Source: Maea johnstoni (taxonomy: Eukaryota > Annelida > Polychaeta > Spionida > Magelonidae). Taken from it: a stretch of DNA of 64,000 nt. Below are positions 33,618 to 45,577 of the stretch, one piece after another. The notes below the pieces were generated by a model. The model worked only from the letters and a program-made list of their open reading frames with translations, ran no database searches and was not told the origin of the DNA. How positions within the stretch are numbered: position 1 is the stretch's first letter; each line of letters begins with the position of its first letter. The translations under genes were made by a program, and so were the position numbers. Location of the stretch: assembly GCA_963942565.1 (NCBI GenBank), contig OZ012685.1:39863204-39927203 (forward strand). The letters are read 5' to 3'.

Positions 33618-33795
33618 AAAATGGCCAGTGGTTTAAGGCATTGCCACTGACTGCTCACCATCTCCCTTCTGGGTTAGAAACCAGCTTGAGGCATGTGAGA
33701 AAGCTGTCATTGACTTGGGATTAGGCAGTGGTTTTCCCTGGGTACTATGGTTGCCTCCACCATTAACAACTGGCTAGTCAGAACTTTACCTTAAT
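33618..33795 (+). mobile_element. SINE copy
   Basis: The head ATGGCCAGTGGTTTAAGGC matches box A of the family. It is followed by ATTGCCACTGACTGCTC, GGGTTAGAAACCAGC (decayed box B) and the body GCATGTGAGAAAGCTG. The ending TCCACCATTAACAACTGG is followed by CTAGTCAG. Confidence 0.75.
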
Positions 33796-33849
33796 AATAC
33801 AACAGAAAATGTGATGATGAACACAATTCCTCGACCAAATATACTCTAC

Positions 33850-34163
33850 CATGGTCTTAGCCAGCAGGGCGTCTGGGTGCCTTTTTGGACACCCAAACCC
33901 TTAAAAAGCACCCACCAGGACACCCAAATACTTTTGTGTGGAATCTCTCAAAATCCCAATCTCAAGCTTATAATTGAATTTCCTCATCCCCCTACAACTC
34001 CCATGACACTGTTTAATGACATCATGCCTTATTTTGACGAATTTGTACATGTTTATGGTTGAAATATGAGGATATTATGATCCCCCTTAAAAATTTGGAC
34101 ACCCAAAAATTTTACAACTGCCAATTTTAGGCACCCAGTTTCTAAATCCTGGCTAAGACACTG
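33850..34163. mobile_element. hAT-type MITE, 314 bp, perfect 8-bp target duplication
   Basis: The ends are CATGGTCTTAGCCAGC and CTGGCTAAGACACTG (inverted). TACTCTAC occurs on both sides (33,842-33,849; 34,164-34,171). Inside, GGACACCCAAA recurs in one orientation and GGGCGTCTGGGTG/GGCACCCAG in the other. It is the same family as the elements at 39,887, 42,808 and 52,268. Confidence 0.92.
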
Positions 34164-35254
34164 TACTCTACTACTTACTCATTTGCAATATGCCCATGGA
34201 GCATGGATTATTGGATTTAGGCAGAATCACAATATTGGGAGAATGCTGTTTAATTAATTCCTATTTGTAGTGCATACATGGTCAGACAACCTTGAATATA
34301 GCTTATCAAATAAAGAAACATTCGTAGAATATCTACTCTACCCAGAGATGTTGATTTAATGAACGTCCCTGCTCTACCAAACACAAAGAACAACGTTATT
34401 AACGACTATTTCTGAAAACATTGCTTTGTTATTAAGGCCTGTCCATATGTGTCAGTTCAATGGGTTGAAACTCTTGGGTTTTCCTTGAAATATGTCACTT
34501 TGGTTTTGGTTATTTTTGATAACATATTTAGAATAAGCATGAATTTATATGTGACACTACAGGAAAGTTATAGGTTGGTATGTGTTCTACTCTTTTCCTT
34601 GATATCTTTTCAAGAAAATGCCCCTATGAAAATGTTATATCCAGTATAGTCAGGCCATTTTATGCTGAGCACTGTAAACTGAAGTAGGCAAAGTTGCAGA
34701 CCTCTTCCTCTTCCTCCTTTCCTTATCTTCTTCCTCCTCTTCCTCCTCCTCACTTCCCCTTTCTCAATATCTTTGTCCATTTCCCTGTTATCTTTCCCTT
34801 CCAGTTTGCGTAATTTATTCTTAGAAATCTTTGAATGCCTCAAGTTCTTTTGCCAGTTTCACAGGCAGGCAAGTGAGAGACAGATTTGTCCCTTTAGTAA
34901 CTCTCGCCTTAACTAATGTGTTATTCTTTCCACTAATTGATTTAGTCAACAGATAGGTAGAATTAGAAAATAGTAGTGCCAGTTTTGGCTGAGCAGTTTA
35001 CAAAGCTCCAACTACAAAGATGTGTGGTTTTTGCACACATTGATAGAAAATCCGTTTGGATTGCCGATCGCAATGTTCGTCCCATCACTACAAATGGGAT
35101 AGTATTTTCACATGCTTTTGACAGGATTCAGTTGAGTTGAGGCACAGCTGATGCACGGCAAGTGGCAGCAGCTGATTGCTGACCTAGTATTTGTTGATGC
35201 CTGCCTTATAGGATATAGGAAGGTGGCAGTTAGGGAGCTGGGAGTGGTTTCTGT

Positions 35255-36065
35255 GGACAGGAATGACTTAAGACAACTGAGGTAAGGTTAGTGGTAGCAC
35301 CTGGTAGCAGAGCTAATATTTGTTTATGCCTTCATTCACAGAAAAGCAGTATTTGCCCCTTAGTTAGGGTGATAGATAGAATGAAACTGATAGCTGTTTC
35401 TCTTGAGAGGAACAACTTTAGACATACCTGATGTAAGGTTAGTGGTAGCACCTGGTCACTGAGCTAATAGTTGTTTATGCTTTCATTCACAAAAAGGTGT
35501 ATTCGCCCCTTAGTTAGGGTGATAGATAGGGATTTCTGCAGTGTTAGTGGTTTCTGCAGGCAGGAATGACTGAGGACACACCTGAGGTCAAGTAAACGGT
35601 AGCACCTGGTCGCATAGCTAGTATTTGTTTATAATGCCTTCATTCACAGAAAAGTTGTATTTACCCCTTAGTTAGGGTGATAGATAGAATAAAGCTGATA
35701 GTTGTTTTACTCGTGAGGAATGACTTAAGACACACCTGATGTAAAGTTTGTGGTAGCACCTGGTCACAGAGCTAGTAGTGTAAAAAAAAGGTGTATTTGC
35801 CATTGAGAAAGATGAAAAGAATGAAGCTGAAAGTTGTTTCTCTTGACAGGAATGACTTTGGGCACACCTGAGTTCAGGTAAACGGTAGCTCCTGGTGGAA
35901 GAGCAAATATTTGTTTACATATATATATATGCCTTCATTCACAAAAAAGGTGTATTTGCCCATTAGGGAGATAATGATGCTGATAGCTGTTTTTCTTGAC
36001 TGGAATGAGTTTGGGCATACCTGAGATAAGATCAGTGGGAACCCCCTGGTTGCAGAGCTAGCATC
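35255..36065 (+). repeat. Diverged tandem array, about 150-bp unit, six copies
   Basis: GGTAGC(A/T)CCTGGT recurs near 35,291, 35,447, 35,596, 35,752 and 35,885, with a decayed version near 36,036. Each copy is followed by AGAGCTA, TTTGTTTATGCCTTCATTCA, GTGTATTTGCCC and TTAGTTAGGGTGATAGATAG, then AGGAATGACTTAAGACACAC. A GT(A/T)AGG donor-like phrase occurs in several units but no open frame supports exons. Confidence 0.85.
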
Positions 36066-36184
36066 TATTTTGCTGTGCTCGAGATAAGGATGGGGAAGGG
36101 GGATATGACTGCGGAAACATCTTAGGACCTGTAAAAATACAATGGATCAAACTAACTAGTGTGTTTCTGAAAATAATGATTCCT

Positions 36185-36399
36185 TTAACCCTTATCCTGC
36201 TTGTGGCTAATTTGGCCATTACAAAATGATGTGAAAAACCTGAAAAATGACTGAAACCCTGGCATATAAGTACTTATCTGAGATTACTCAGTGAAAGCAA
36301 TCCAATGAATACAAACATGACAGGGTTTATATATGGTTTTTAAAAATCTTTGCGTCCTTGTGCTTTGGATGAAAGTAGCCTGAGCATTGGAATGGTTAA
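36185..36399. mobile_element. TTAA-ended MITE family A copy, 215 bp (reverse)
   Basis: It begins TTAACCCTTATCCTGCTTG and ends GAGCATTGGAATGGTTAA. Inner phrases include TGGCTAATTTGGCCATTACA, GACTGAAACCCTGGCA and CATGACAGGGTTTA. It is opposite in orientation to the copy at 26,062. Confidence 0.85.
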
Positions 36400-37204
36400 A
36401 GCTGTATTGTCCTTATGTAATGAATATGGCATAGATGGAGCTATTAGTTGTACCCATACCTCCTAAGTCCTGCCTTAAACAAGACCCAGAATTCTCACAA
36501 GAACAGCAGGGTTAGTCTCCTAACATTTTACCAACCCTTACATTAAAATTTTTATAGCCCAGAAACATTCATGATGTAAAGTGATGATGGTTGTATGTAC
36601 TAGATATGCGATAGTTATATTAAGTATACTAAACATGGTGTAGGGATCGAGGAAGCTTTCTACTTGGTTCCCAAAGTGTTCACCTGCCAGCCTGAGATGG
36701 ATGCCACAAACCTTACAAGCCATGATATTTCTCTACCCACCCCCTCCCCATGCTAGCCAGGTACCTATGTTTTGGAGCTCTGTAGGTCTTGCTGGGATTT
36801 TGACAGGTGGCAGAGAAATAGCGCACAAGTCAAGTAAGCATCACCCCGTTTTGTTTGGATCCGCGTGTGAGTGTTTGTAAACAGAGAGATAAGATCAGTT
36901 CCGCTGCTCCCCGCTCTGCTACCGATACATGTGGGATGGAGGCCCTCCCCTTGCCAAAATACATGCCTCTCTATATACTGGAATATGCTCCACTAGCCAA
37001 CTGCATTTTGGACATTAGAATTTGGTTCATAGTCATTTTTTCTGCAATTCCTTATCAAATGAATCTTGAAATACCACGGAATGTCTAAGATTATCCTAGG
37101 AAAATCCCAGAATTTCCCTGTAAGTCTCAGCTATGTTTGGTAATGAAATTGTGACTAGAATGTTGAAAATGGTGTAGGAAACCAGAGCCCCTTGTAAAAT
37201 CCAT

Positions 37205-37290
37205 GGCCAAGTCCCAGGTCACTGGCAACTTTCTCACATGCTTTATGCCAGGTCTGAACTGAGGCAGTGGAGAGAATCTGTGAAACTAGC
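37205..37290 (-). mobile_element. SINE fragment (reverse)
   Basis: GTCACTGGCAACTTTCTCACATGC, shown as GTCACTGGCAACTTT and CTCACATGC, is the reverse of the SINE body. AGGTCTGAACTGAGGCAGTGG follows where box B would be. Confidence 0.55.
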
Positions 37291-37719
37291 AGGATAATTA
37301 CTAATATTTTCTTTGAAATTCTGTGCTATAATCCTCAAAGGTGTTCTATTGAGCTCATGCAGCAGGTCCAATAAGTGAGTATTTTTTTGGCAAATGCATC
37401 TATAGGAAAATATGAATGGATGGGAAAGGGTAATGGGAACCCAACCAACAACTCTATTTTGAAAATATAGTTGTTGTTTATTCCTTATTCATATTCATTA
37501 GTACCTAAGTACCATCAGGAAATATAGACTTAATATATATAGTTACTGGTACCATAGACTATGGACAACAACACCAAGGATATTTCTGAGCATAGATGGA
37601 TTAAGAAAGAGAAATGTGGCCGCTGCAAGTTGTTCAGACACAAGGATATCTTAAGTAAAGAAGTACTGTCGGAAGCACTTGCATGATAGCCAGGATTTGC
37701 TATGTGACTCAACAGTTTG

Positions 37720-37950
37720 TTAACCTATTAATGCTCATAGAGGCCAAAATCAGTCTGATGATTTTGATGAAATCCTTCAGGGGAAGAAAAAGTTGCTAAA
37801 ATATTTGAAGAGGAAATGTTAATCAGAATACTACTAACTACTCTCCTTCAATTATTTTGTAAAATCATTCTTAATTTCCAAATTAGAGTCAAAACTATTA
37901 TAGTTGCAGACGACAACATATAGTGAAACACTTAAGCCTGAATGGGTTAA
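37720..37950. mobile_element. TTAA-ended MITE family B copy, 231 bp
   Basis: It begins TTAACCTATTAATGCTC and ends AAGCCTGAATGGGTTAA. Shared inner words with the copy at 41,806 are CTCTCCTTCAA and TATTTTGT, with a Phe/Lys-codon-like AT-rich middle. Confidence 0.6.
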
Positions 37951-39129
37951 AGGAAGATGGATGTTTGTGAACTACAAGCTCAGGCAGATACTGGTATCAA
38001 AAGAGAAACTGTGAGTTGCAGACCAGTTTATTTTAAGATAAAACACAACAACTTGAGGTCACCCACCAAAGGCGATATGTCTTAAGAATAGAAGATAGCG
38101 ATACCTAGGTTGAAAGCTCAGTTATGCTCTTTGACTCACTATGGGGGAAAATGTAGGTTAATTCCTCTCTTATGGAGGGCCAAGTATTTAGAAGTGGAGA
38201 GAATACAAATGAAAAGGTAATTTTGAGTTAAGATTTCACTGCTAATGGTTATGGACGTGCTTGATTTTTTCTCTATTCACTAATGTAGGCAAAAGCTATG
38301 CTTGGAAATTATTTAAAAGAGAAATGTTATTTGGAACATTGCTTACAACTCTCCTTCAAATATTTCTAAAAAATATTCATTATTTTCAGAGTTATCAAAT
38401 GTGTCTTGAGTCAGACAACAATTTCTAGAGGAGCTCATAAGCATATTTGGTTAACCATATATATTCACATGTATGTATGCGTTACTCATCACAATAAAAA
38501 CCCTTTTGATGGATTGGTACTCAATCCAGTGAATATGTTTTTGCAAATCAAAATTGTTTTTTTGATTAAATGTTGGCAGAAAACCCCTGATATTAAATTG
38601 CCCACAGCTATTTAGTGAAAAGCTTCGAGAGGACTATCTTTTCAGCTGATTACACTAGCTCATGGTTCATATAGTTCTTCAGCTCTGATCTGTAAACATT
38701 GCACAAAGAAGTATGGTTGGTAGATTTCCCACATGTAATGAAGCCATGTTGATTCTCCTATATAGAGCCTGTAAGTTAAGCATGCTGTGAATCATTGAAA
38801 CTCTATAGTATTACTGCCCTAGCTCTCCATAGACTGGGTACCTAGTCACATATTTTAGTTTTAAAACCCTTCTTAATTGACTAATGGAGAGTACATGTAG
38901 TTACTGTCCTGGCCTATAGATGGCACCAGTTGGTCTGTACCATCTCTAGCATGTTCCTTGTTGAACTCAGACAAAGCTATGGTGTCTGAACCAACGTTGA
39001 CCACACAGGATGGTACCTGCTTGGTCAGAGAAATAATGCATGTATATAATACACAGTAAGTATGTCTACAATAACCTAGGCTCTAGGCTAATGCTCTCCT
39101 CTTCTATTTTCTGTGGCAATCACAAATAT

Positions 39130-39359
39130 CTTAAATCTTTTCATACTTGTAGTGCCAAAAAAGTCCTGACTATTTTGAAGATATCATTATAAAAAAGCAG
39201 CATTTTATGAAAATTATGTGAAGGAGAAATGTTAATCAGATTCAAATCAACAACCTTTTTTCTGCTATTTTGTAAATTTATGTTTGATTCCAAGGTTATT
39301 TAAGAGAAAATTATAGATCCAGACTACACAAAAAAGAACTCCAAACATGAATGGGTTAA
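39130..39359. mobile_element. TTAA-ended MITE family B, decayed copy
   Basis: CCTGACTATTTTGAAGATAT, GGAGAAATGTTAATCAGATT and the ending CATGAATGGGTTAA align with the copies at 37,720 and 41,806. The left end is not clear. Confidence 0.5.
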
Positions 39360-39557
39360 ATGATTCTAAACACCACTTAATAGTAACGACATGCTAGTTC
39401 TGGTGAAAAAGCCATTTTGTGGTGATAGTGGGTCAGCAGGTTAAGAGAAGATGGGAGTCATTGTATCACGGAGGAGATAAACAAAGGAGTTGGTATGATT
39501 TCCCCAGCAAGGCAGGCTGTGCTCCAGACTGTCTGGCCAGCGGAGACCCTCCCAAGT

Positions 39558-39590
39558 GCCTCCTCCTCCTCCTCCTCCTCCTCCTCCTCT
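39558..39590. repeat. (CTC)n microsatellite
   Basis: About 11 CTC triplets. Confidence 0.95.
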
Positions 39591-39804
39591 TGCCTGTTTT
39601 GATATGGAAGTGGCTGGCGAGACAAATGACAAACACAATATCGTCATCACAAGGCCGACGCGCCATCCCCTGCTCTCTCACTCACTCTCTCATTCTAAAG
39701 CGCCGCTGTCAGATAAGCATGAAGATTAGCTGTTGGCCGGATCTCAGGCAGAAATACCAGTGCTGAGGGGAGGGGATACAATGTTTCCACTAGATATGGA
39801 CTTG

Positions 39805-40335
39805 TTAACCCCATTACTGCTGGTGGCTAATTTGGCCGATGCAATATGATGCAAAAAAAACTGAAATTTGACTGAAACCCCTGGCACAGGGTCATAGCCA
39901 GGATTTGGAAACTGGGTGCCCAAAATTGGCAGTTGTAAAATTTTTGGGCGTCCAAATTTTTAAGGGGTACTAAAATATACTCAGATTTGAACCATAAACA
40001 TGTATGAATCTATCTAAGTAAGGCATGATATCCTTATTCAATATTATGGGAATTATATGGAGATGGAAAGATTCAATTATATGCATGGGAGTGGCATTTT
40101 GAGAAATTCTTCACACAAAAAGATTGGGTGTCCTGGGGGTGCTTTTTAATGGTTTTGGTGTCCAAAAAGACACCCAGACGCCCTGTTGGCTAAGACCATG
40201 CCCTGGTACATGGGTACACTCATCTGAGAGTAGTCAGTGAGAGCCATTCTATGAATACCTACATGGCAGGGTTTAGATGATTTTCGAAAATCTTTGCATC
40301 CTTGTGCTTTGGACGAAAACATTGCTAGGGTCAAG
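39805..40335. mobile_element. TTAA-ended MITE family A, split by a later hAT insertion
   Basis: The first part (39,805-39,886) starts TTAACCCCATTACTGCTGG and stops in the phrase CCCCTGGCA. The second part (40,201-40,335) resumes with CCTGGTACATGGGTAC and runs through GCAGGGTTTAGATGATTTTC to CTTTGGACGAAAACATTGC. Removing the insert and one target copy restores the order seen in uninterrupted copies of this repeat. Confidence 0.85.
39887..40200. mobile_element. hAT-type MITE, 314 bp, nested in the family A MITE
   Basis: The ends are CAGGGTCATAGCCAGG and TTGGCTAAGACCATG. The flanks CCCTGGCA (39,879-39,886) and CCCTGGTA (40,201-40,208) are an 8-bp target duplication with one change. It is inverted relative to the copy at 33,850 and has the same length. 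Confidence 0.92.
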
Positions 40336-40424
40336 GGGGTGCATGTTCATTCAATCACCTGGCTTGCTTGCAGACTTGTTTGTTAATTGACTGTTGGTCT
40401 GAAGGATGCTGACTTGCTGAGACG

Positions 40425-41000
40425 TTGGCTATGAGAGGGATTGAACATAACGTCTCAGTATGTGATCTAAAGCAGGCATGAATGTCCATTGCTTGTTGAA
40501 ATGGGTAAGATGGATGGTAGAGTTTGCTCGTAGAGGGGTCAAACCTAACTTCTCTTGGTACTTGATATCAGCAAACTTGCTTTTCCATTAGCTGTGGCAT
40601 AACAGGATGATGCTCTTAGGGGGCTTGAAATTAAATTCTCTCCATACTTGACCAAAAGCAGACATTCTTGTTCATTATTGATTGGACTGGATGAGATGAA
40701 TTGAACCTTAGTCATCTCAACTGTTGAACACTTGAACAACTGACATGTTGAAGAGGATAAGTTAAATGGTAGGTCACAGATTCTTAGAGGGGTTGAACCC
40801 AACTTCCATTCTCTTAAAGGCAAGCTAATCCATTTCTTGACGACATGGAAAAAGCTGAGAGATCAGGTCTGAGAGGGATTGAACCTAACTTCTCCTATCA
40901 TTGGTGCTTTCTTGATTAACTACAAGCAAGCTTTATATTTGCTGATTCCATAAGAGAAATTTTAGACGCTAGGTCTGCGAGGAATCGAACCTGACTTTAT
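40425..41000 (-). repeat. About 90-bp tandem array with tRNA T-arm-like motif
   Basis: GAGGGATTGAACCTAACTTC-like phrases occur near 40,434, 40,531, 40,617, 40,697, 40,787, 40,872 and 40,978, about 80-106 bp apart. On the minus strand the best one reads AGGTTCGATTCCTCGCAGACC (as AGGTTCGATTCC then TCGCAGACC), a match to pol III box B. The units are diverged and no full cloverleaf is convincing. Confidence 0.6.
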
Positions 41001-41805
41001 CTCATCGGATGTATACATGTTCCAAGGCAGGCAATTTTGCCTATTTGGTGATAGCATATAGAAAGCAAGGACCCCATTTATAGCAAGGGTTCACCCAAAT
41101 CTATGATTACATGTAGTCAATATATTTTCTTGCTGATGTAGTGATTTGAATTGCTAACAAACTGAAAGAGGAGACTCTCTGTATGGAGATAGGAAATGTT
41201 ATATGCTGAAATCTGGGACATGCAAGTGAAATTAGAAACTTTATCTGCAGCAATTAGAATTATTTGTATTGAAAAAAGTAGCTCTCGGCCTTAACAATGC
41301 TTGTATTGCTGTGATCCTGGCTTCTGATATAAGCCAGTGGAGATTCATAAGGTCTTTATGGTTCCTGGTGCTGAAAAATAAGCAAAATCATAAAAAATAA
41401 GCATTAACAGTTGTGGGGACCCGTTGAAGCCCTTCAACCCTCTATGTATCCACAACTGTATGTGCCATAAAGGATTAATTAAGTCCATTCCAGATCATCT
41501 GCTGGGCTGCCATCCCACAGTAACCAGTGGTCAGACCATTGGTTGACCTTGTCCTGAAGTGAAAACATGGCATACTTTGGATGAAAAGGTGCCTCCTGAT
41601 AGGGAACTGTTTTGCTTCAGAAAATATTTGATTGAGACGTTCGGTCCTTAATGACATAACTATTGTGCAGTCAAAGTTTAGCTTTAAATCTGAGAAAATA
41701 ATGTAATTATTCCTATTTCCATTGCACCTATTTTCATTCCACACTTTTCAGCGCTTAATAATAGGCAAACATGTATTCGTGCACGACTAGAAAATTGCAC
41801 GTGTC

Positions 41806-41991
41806 TTAACCCATTGGCACTCAGAGCGGCCAAAACAGGCCTGACTATTTTGTTGATATTTTCCTCACAAAAGCGTTTTTATCTCTCCTTCAAATATTTT
41901 GTGAGAATTTGCTTTATTTCCTAGTTATTTTCAAAAGTATGAAAATAGCAGGCGATACTTTCCTGGGGAACTCTGAGTGTGAATGGGTTAA
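41806..41991. mobile_element. TTAA-ended MITE family B, 186 bp, best copy
   Basis: It begins TTAACCCATTGGCACTCAGAG and ends CTCTGAGTGTGAATGGGTTAA, about 20-bp imperfect inverted ends with TTAA. Several 'AATGGGTTAA' ends elsewhere in the intron (37,941, 39,352, 43,608, 55,180) are probable relics of the same family. Confidence 0.8.
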
Positions 41992-42184
41992 GCCACACCT
42001 TTTGGAAGCATTATCATCTGTTCTTAGGGTGTAACTCTAAAGACTCGGAAATAAGCAATGTCAACAGTTAGTCTGTTATTGTGCTAGTGTTCCCTGACCT
42101 TTTAGTTGATTAGTCTGAGAAATGTCAAAACATTGCTAGATGGTGAGAAGTTGCAGGACATGGATAAATCTGCGAGACAGGAAT

Positions 42185-42590
42185 TTTGTGCTATTAACAT
42201 ATTTGCCATCTAGGACCAACCCAGTCTGCCTCCTGGCCCCGGATCTAAAATACTGTCTCTAATGGACAGATGATGCTGTAGTATGCTTGAGTGTTATTTG
42301 ATGAACCTCGCCTGTCTCTTAAGACAAAATCTAAAATATCTTCCCTTATGGATAGACAGCATTGTGGTATACTTGAGTTCTCAGTAGAGAACCTGACCAG
42401 TCTCCCAATTAAAGAAAAAAAAATGGATTGGTGTCCATAATGGATAGGTGGCACTGTGGTGTGGTAAAGTGCATAGTGGCAAATCCAGTGTGTCTGTTAT
42501 AATTTGGAGTAAGATCCCCAATGGATAGATGGAATCCTGGAACTGCAGTCTGTCAGAATGGTTAGTAGTGAACTGTATATAGCCTTTCTC
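42185..42590 (+). repeat. About 100-bp diverged tandem array, four copies
   Basis: Units share (C/T)AATGGA(C/T)AGATG(G/A), CTGTGGTAT(A/G)CTTGAGT, GCCTGTCTC and TCTAAAATA. A single related unit lies in the receptor intron at about 4320-4400. Confidence 0.7.
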
Positions 42591-42807
42591 CTATGACAAA
42601 ATATTCTTTTATATGATTTAATAAGCTAACCTAATATCTATGTCACTCTTTTTTGAAATACATATTTCAAATAGCTTGTATATAATATTCAGCTGCATAG
42701 AAAAAAGGTTAAGATTATTTCATTGTATATTCTGGCAAAATCATATTATTTGAGTATAAATTCAAACTGGAATTGCCTTAGCTCTGTTTATGTCCTATAT
42801 ATTGAAT

Positions 42808-43041
42808 CTTAGCCTTTGCCAGCAGGGTGTCTGGGTGTCATTTGGACACCCAAGCCCTCTAATGATTATATCACCCTTAGGGATACCCATATTTTGGGGA
42901 GAGTTGTTTTGAAAAATATAATTTTCAAACATATAATTGAATTTATTTCACCTCAGTATAAATGAGAAAAATCAGGATGCCCCAAAATTTCAGGATTGCC
43001 AATTTTGGGCACCCAGTTTCTAAATCCTGGCTAAGACCCTG
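42808..43041. mobile_element. hAT-type MITE with perfect 8-bp target duplication, left tip missing
   Basis: TATTGAAT lies on both sides (42,800-42,807; 43,042-43,049). The right end is CCTGGCTAAGACCCTG. The left begins CTTAGCC, lacking the CAGGGT tip. Inside are GTGTCTGGGTGTCATTTGG and GGGCACCCAGTTTC as in the sister copies; about 80 bp of the middle is lost. Confidence 0.88.
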
Positions 43042-43347
43042 TATTGAATGATATTAATTTAAGCTAGGGAATTTGATGCCAGAGATTAATTGCTCCCTCG
43101 TCTGCAGGCCACCGGCTCATACGAAATCAATCAATATCTCAAAGTGATTTACTTGGCCAGGGACCATTTTTCTAACCCCAATGATGATACAGCTGTTGAA
43201 ACCCTCTTGCTGTTGTAAGACTGACACAATACCCTGGACACTGGAATCCAGTACTTTTTCCTATATATCCATTATAGAAATGTCTCGTTGTCCTGATACT
43301 AAGAGCAAATACTAATTATATTTCTATTATAATTCTTTATTTCGAAG

Positions 43348-43555
43348 TTAACCCTTCCAATGCTGCTGCTACTTTCATCCAAAGCATAAGGATTTTTGAT
43401 AGCATCTAAACATTGTCATGTTGGTATGAATTCACTAGAAGGCTCTCGCTGATTCCTCTCATTTGAGCACCCATTTGTCAGGGTTTCAGTCATTTTTCTT
43501 TTTTTTCCCATCATTTTGTAACAGCCAAATTAGCCACCAGCAGCATTAGGGTTAA
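43348..43555. mobile_element. TTAA-ended MITE family A copy, 208 bp
   Basis: It begins TTAACCCTTCCAATGCTG and ends CAGCAGCATTAGGGTTAA, both flanked by TTAA. Confidence 0.85.
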
Positions 43556-45555
43556 GGTGAAATGTTTGATTAATCCAGATGACATATGTAGAGAACCTCT
43601 CAAGTATGAATGGGTTAAGGTTCTGAATAGGTCGATTGTTTCTTGGTGGAAATAATGGTTCTTGGCAAATTAAATGATTGGATGTTGATGAGTCTGAAGG
43701 GAGCTGTGTAATTGGCCAATAAATGAAGCTGACTGTATCTCCTGTGCAGGAGGCCAATCACGCTAGGCCATGTGGCCAAATGACAGTGTCACTTTCAAAC
43801 AGCCACCATGGCTGCTGCGGAATTGATTTTGAGGAGAGATTTGTTTGCATCTGAAGGAGAACATGCCAGCAATCTGGTGTAAGTAGCAGGTGCACCTGCA
43901 AATTATGCAATCTCATTACATTGGGCGGCGCAGTGAAACTTATCTGTCACTCGGAGAGCAATGAGGAGGTAGGATTTGCCTTAGTAGCCTGCCTCCCAGG
44001 CCATATGTAATGTCATTTCTTGAGCAGGCATAAATGTATATATGTAATAAAGCAAAACACAATAATGCCTAGTAGCTAGGCTACCTCCTTAGTGGCCCAG
44101 GAAACAATGGGGGAAATTAGTAATTTAACCCTTTCATCCAAATCTGAACTTTTGAATTAATCATAATGAGAAGGAAAAAATATCCATGAAAAAGTATCTT
44201 GAAGTATTGCCTTAGCTTTTCCTCTGAAGCGAACAATATTAATTATTCCTATTGATCATTTTAAGGATTATTGAAAATAACTTGAGAATTAAGCATAACT
44301 TGGAAAATGTATTTATGAAAATGTATAGTGATACACTCCCATTTCATAATGTCCTTGCTCTTTTGAAGTTTTTTTTTAATACACCTTTTGGTTGATTTAA
44401 TGATTTTAATGTTATGAATTCATGTTAAGTAGCTAGAATGCTTCTTTGGTTCATTCATGAAAGCAGTGATATGTCAAAAACACTACTGATGGATCAAGTG
44501 TGAGGTATACATATTCCTACCTTACAGGTGCTAATTGTTTGATTTGTGTAGTCTAGGATGAGGCAGGAATACTCACAGCTCACACTCCTACTAATGCAGC
44601 GTGTGGTGAATGAGGAGAGAGTCAGGTCAGCCATTTATAGTGCTCTTATCACATAATAACTGCCATATCTGTTCTGAAACATCCCATTCCCCACTAGGAG
44701 TTGAGCACATTAATACAGTCATGCTGTGGGCAGCATCTCCGGAGTAGACTAGGCTCCTAGTTCCTCAAATGTTAACATTCCCAATGTTGAGTACTGGTCA
44801 TGGCCTGTAAGTGACACCATATATAGTTCTTCTATCTCTGTCATTGTCAAATAGAGCCTTCTTTCCACCTGTTGTGACAGTGAAAACTTATTTGGCTCCT
44901 TGACCACTTGATGCCTGGTAACAGAAAAACCTGAAGACAGACAAAATACATATGGCGTGACAGCCAAGAATCTAGGCTTTGTCTATCATTGGCCGAGCAA
45001 TTTTCTACACTTCTTTTGTATATATTAAACCTGAAATATATAACAATTCAAAACTACTTCTACCCTGATTTGGTTCTACACTTGCTCACCAGGTGGTCTT
45101 AGTGAGATCTTTCCAATTACAATCAAAGTATAAGAAAGAGAGCAGAATATAGAAAAATTATATTTGAATAATCCTTAGCCTAGGCATTATTGCCACCTTT
45201 ACCTAGGAGTAGTTTCCAATTAATGCGTTATTCCCAAATTATTTTAAAAAATAGTTGTAGCATTTTGAAGACGATATGCAGGCAGGAGCTTTATAGCATG
45301 AATGAGTCAAAGAGATAAGCACGGGTGCTGCAGCCTATCCACATATCTGCACTGACCTTCTCGGCGAGTCAGAACACCTTAAATAATGTATGATCCCTCC
45401 AGGAAATTGCACAGGTCATGTCAAGGAAATAAACGCCACTCCCCCTGAGGACTGCAGCCACAGAACGGGAATTCTAAGCAAGATTTTTCTCTTACCTTAC
45501 TGTAAATCAGGCTTGTTAATGATGAACTGAGCTGTCCTGAGGTAAGGGGTGGGGC

Positions 45556-45577
45556 GGGGGGGGGGGGGGGGGGGGGG
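45556..45577. repeat. Poly-G tract (about 22 G)
   Basis: A homopolymer run. The sequence 44,000-45,550 before it shows nothing definite. Confidence 0.95.

Noticed and set aside
35255-36065. Tandem exon array
   Set aside because: Units have donor-like and acceptor-like words, but no frame is shared open across the copies.
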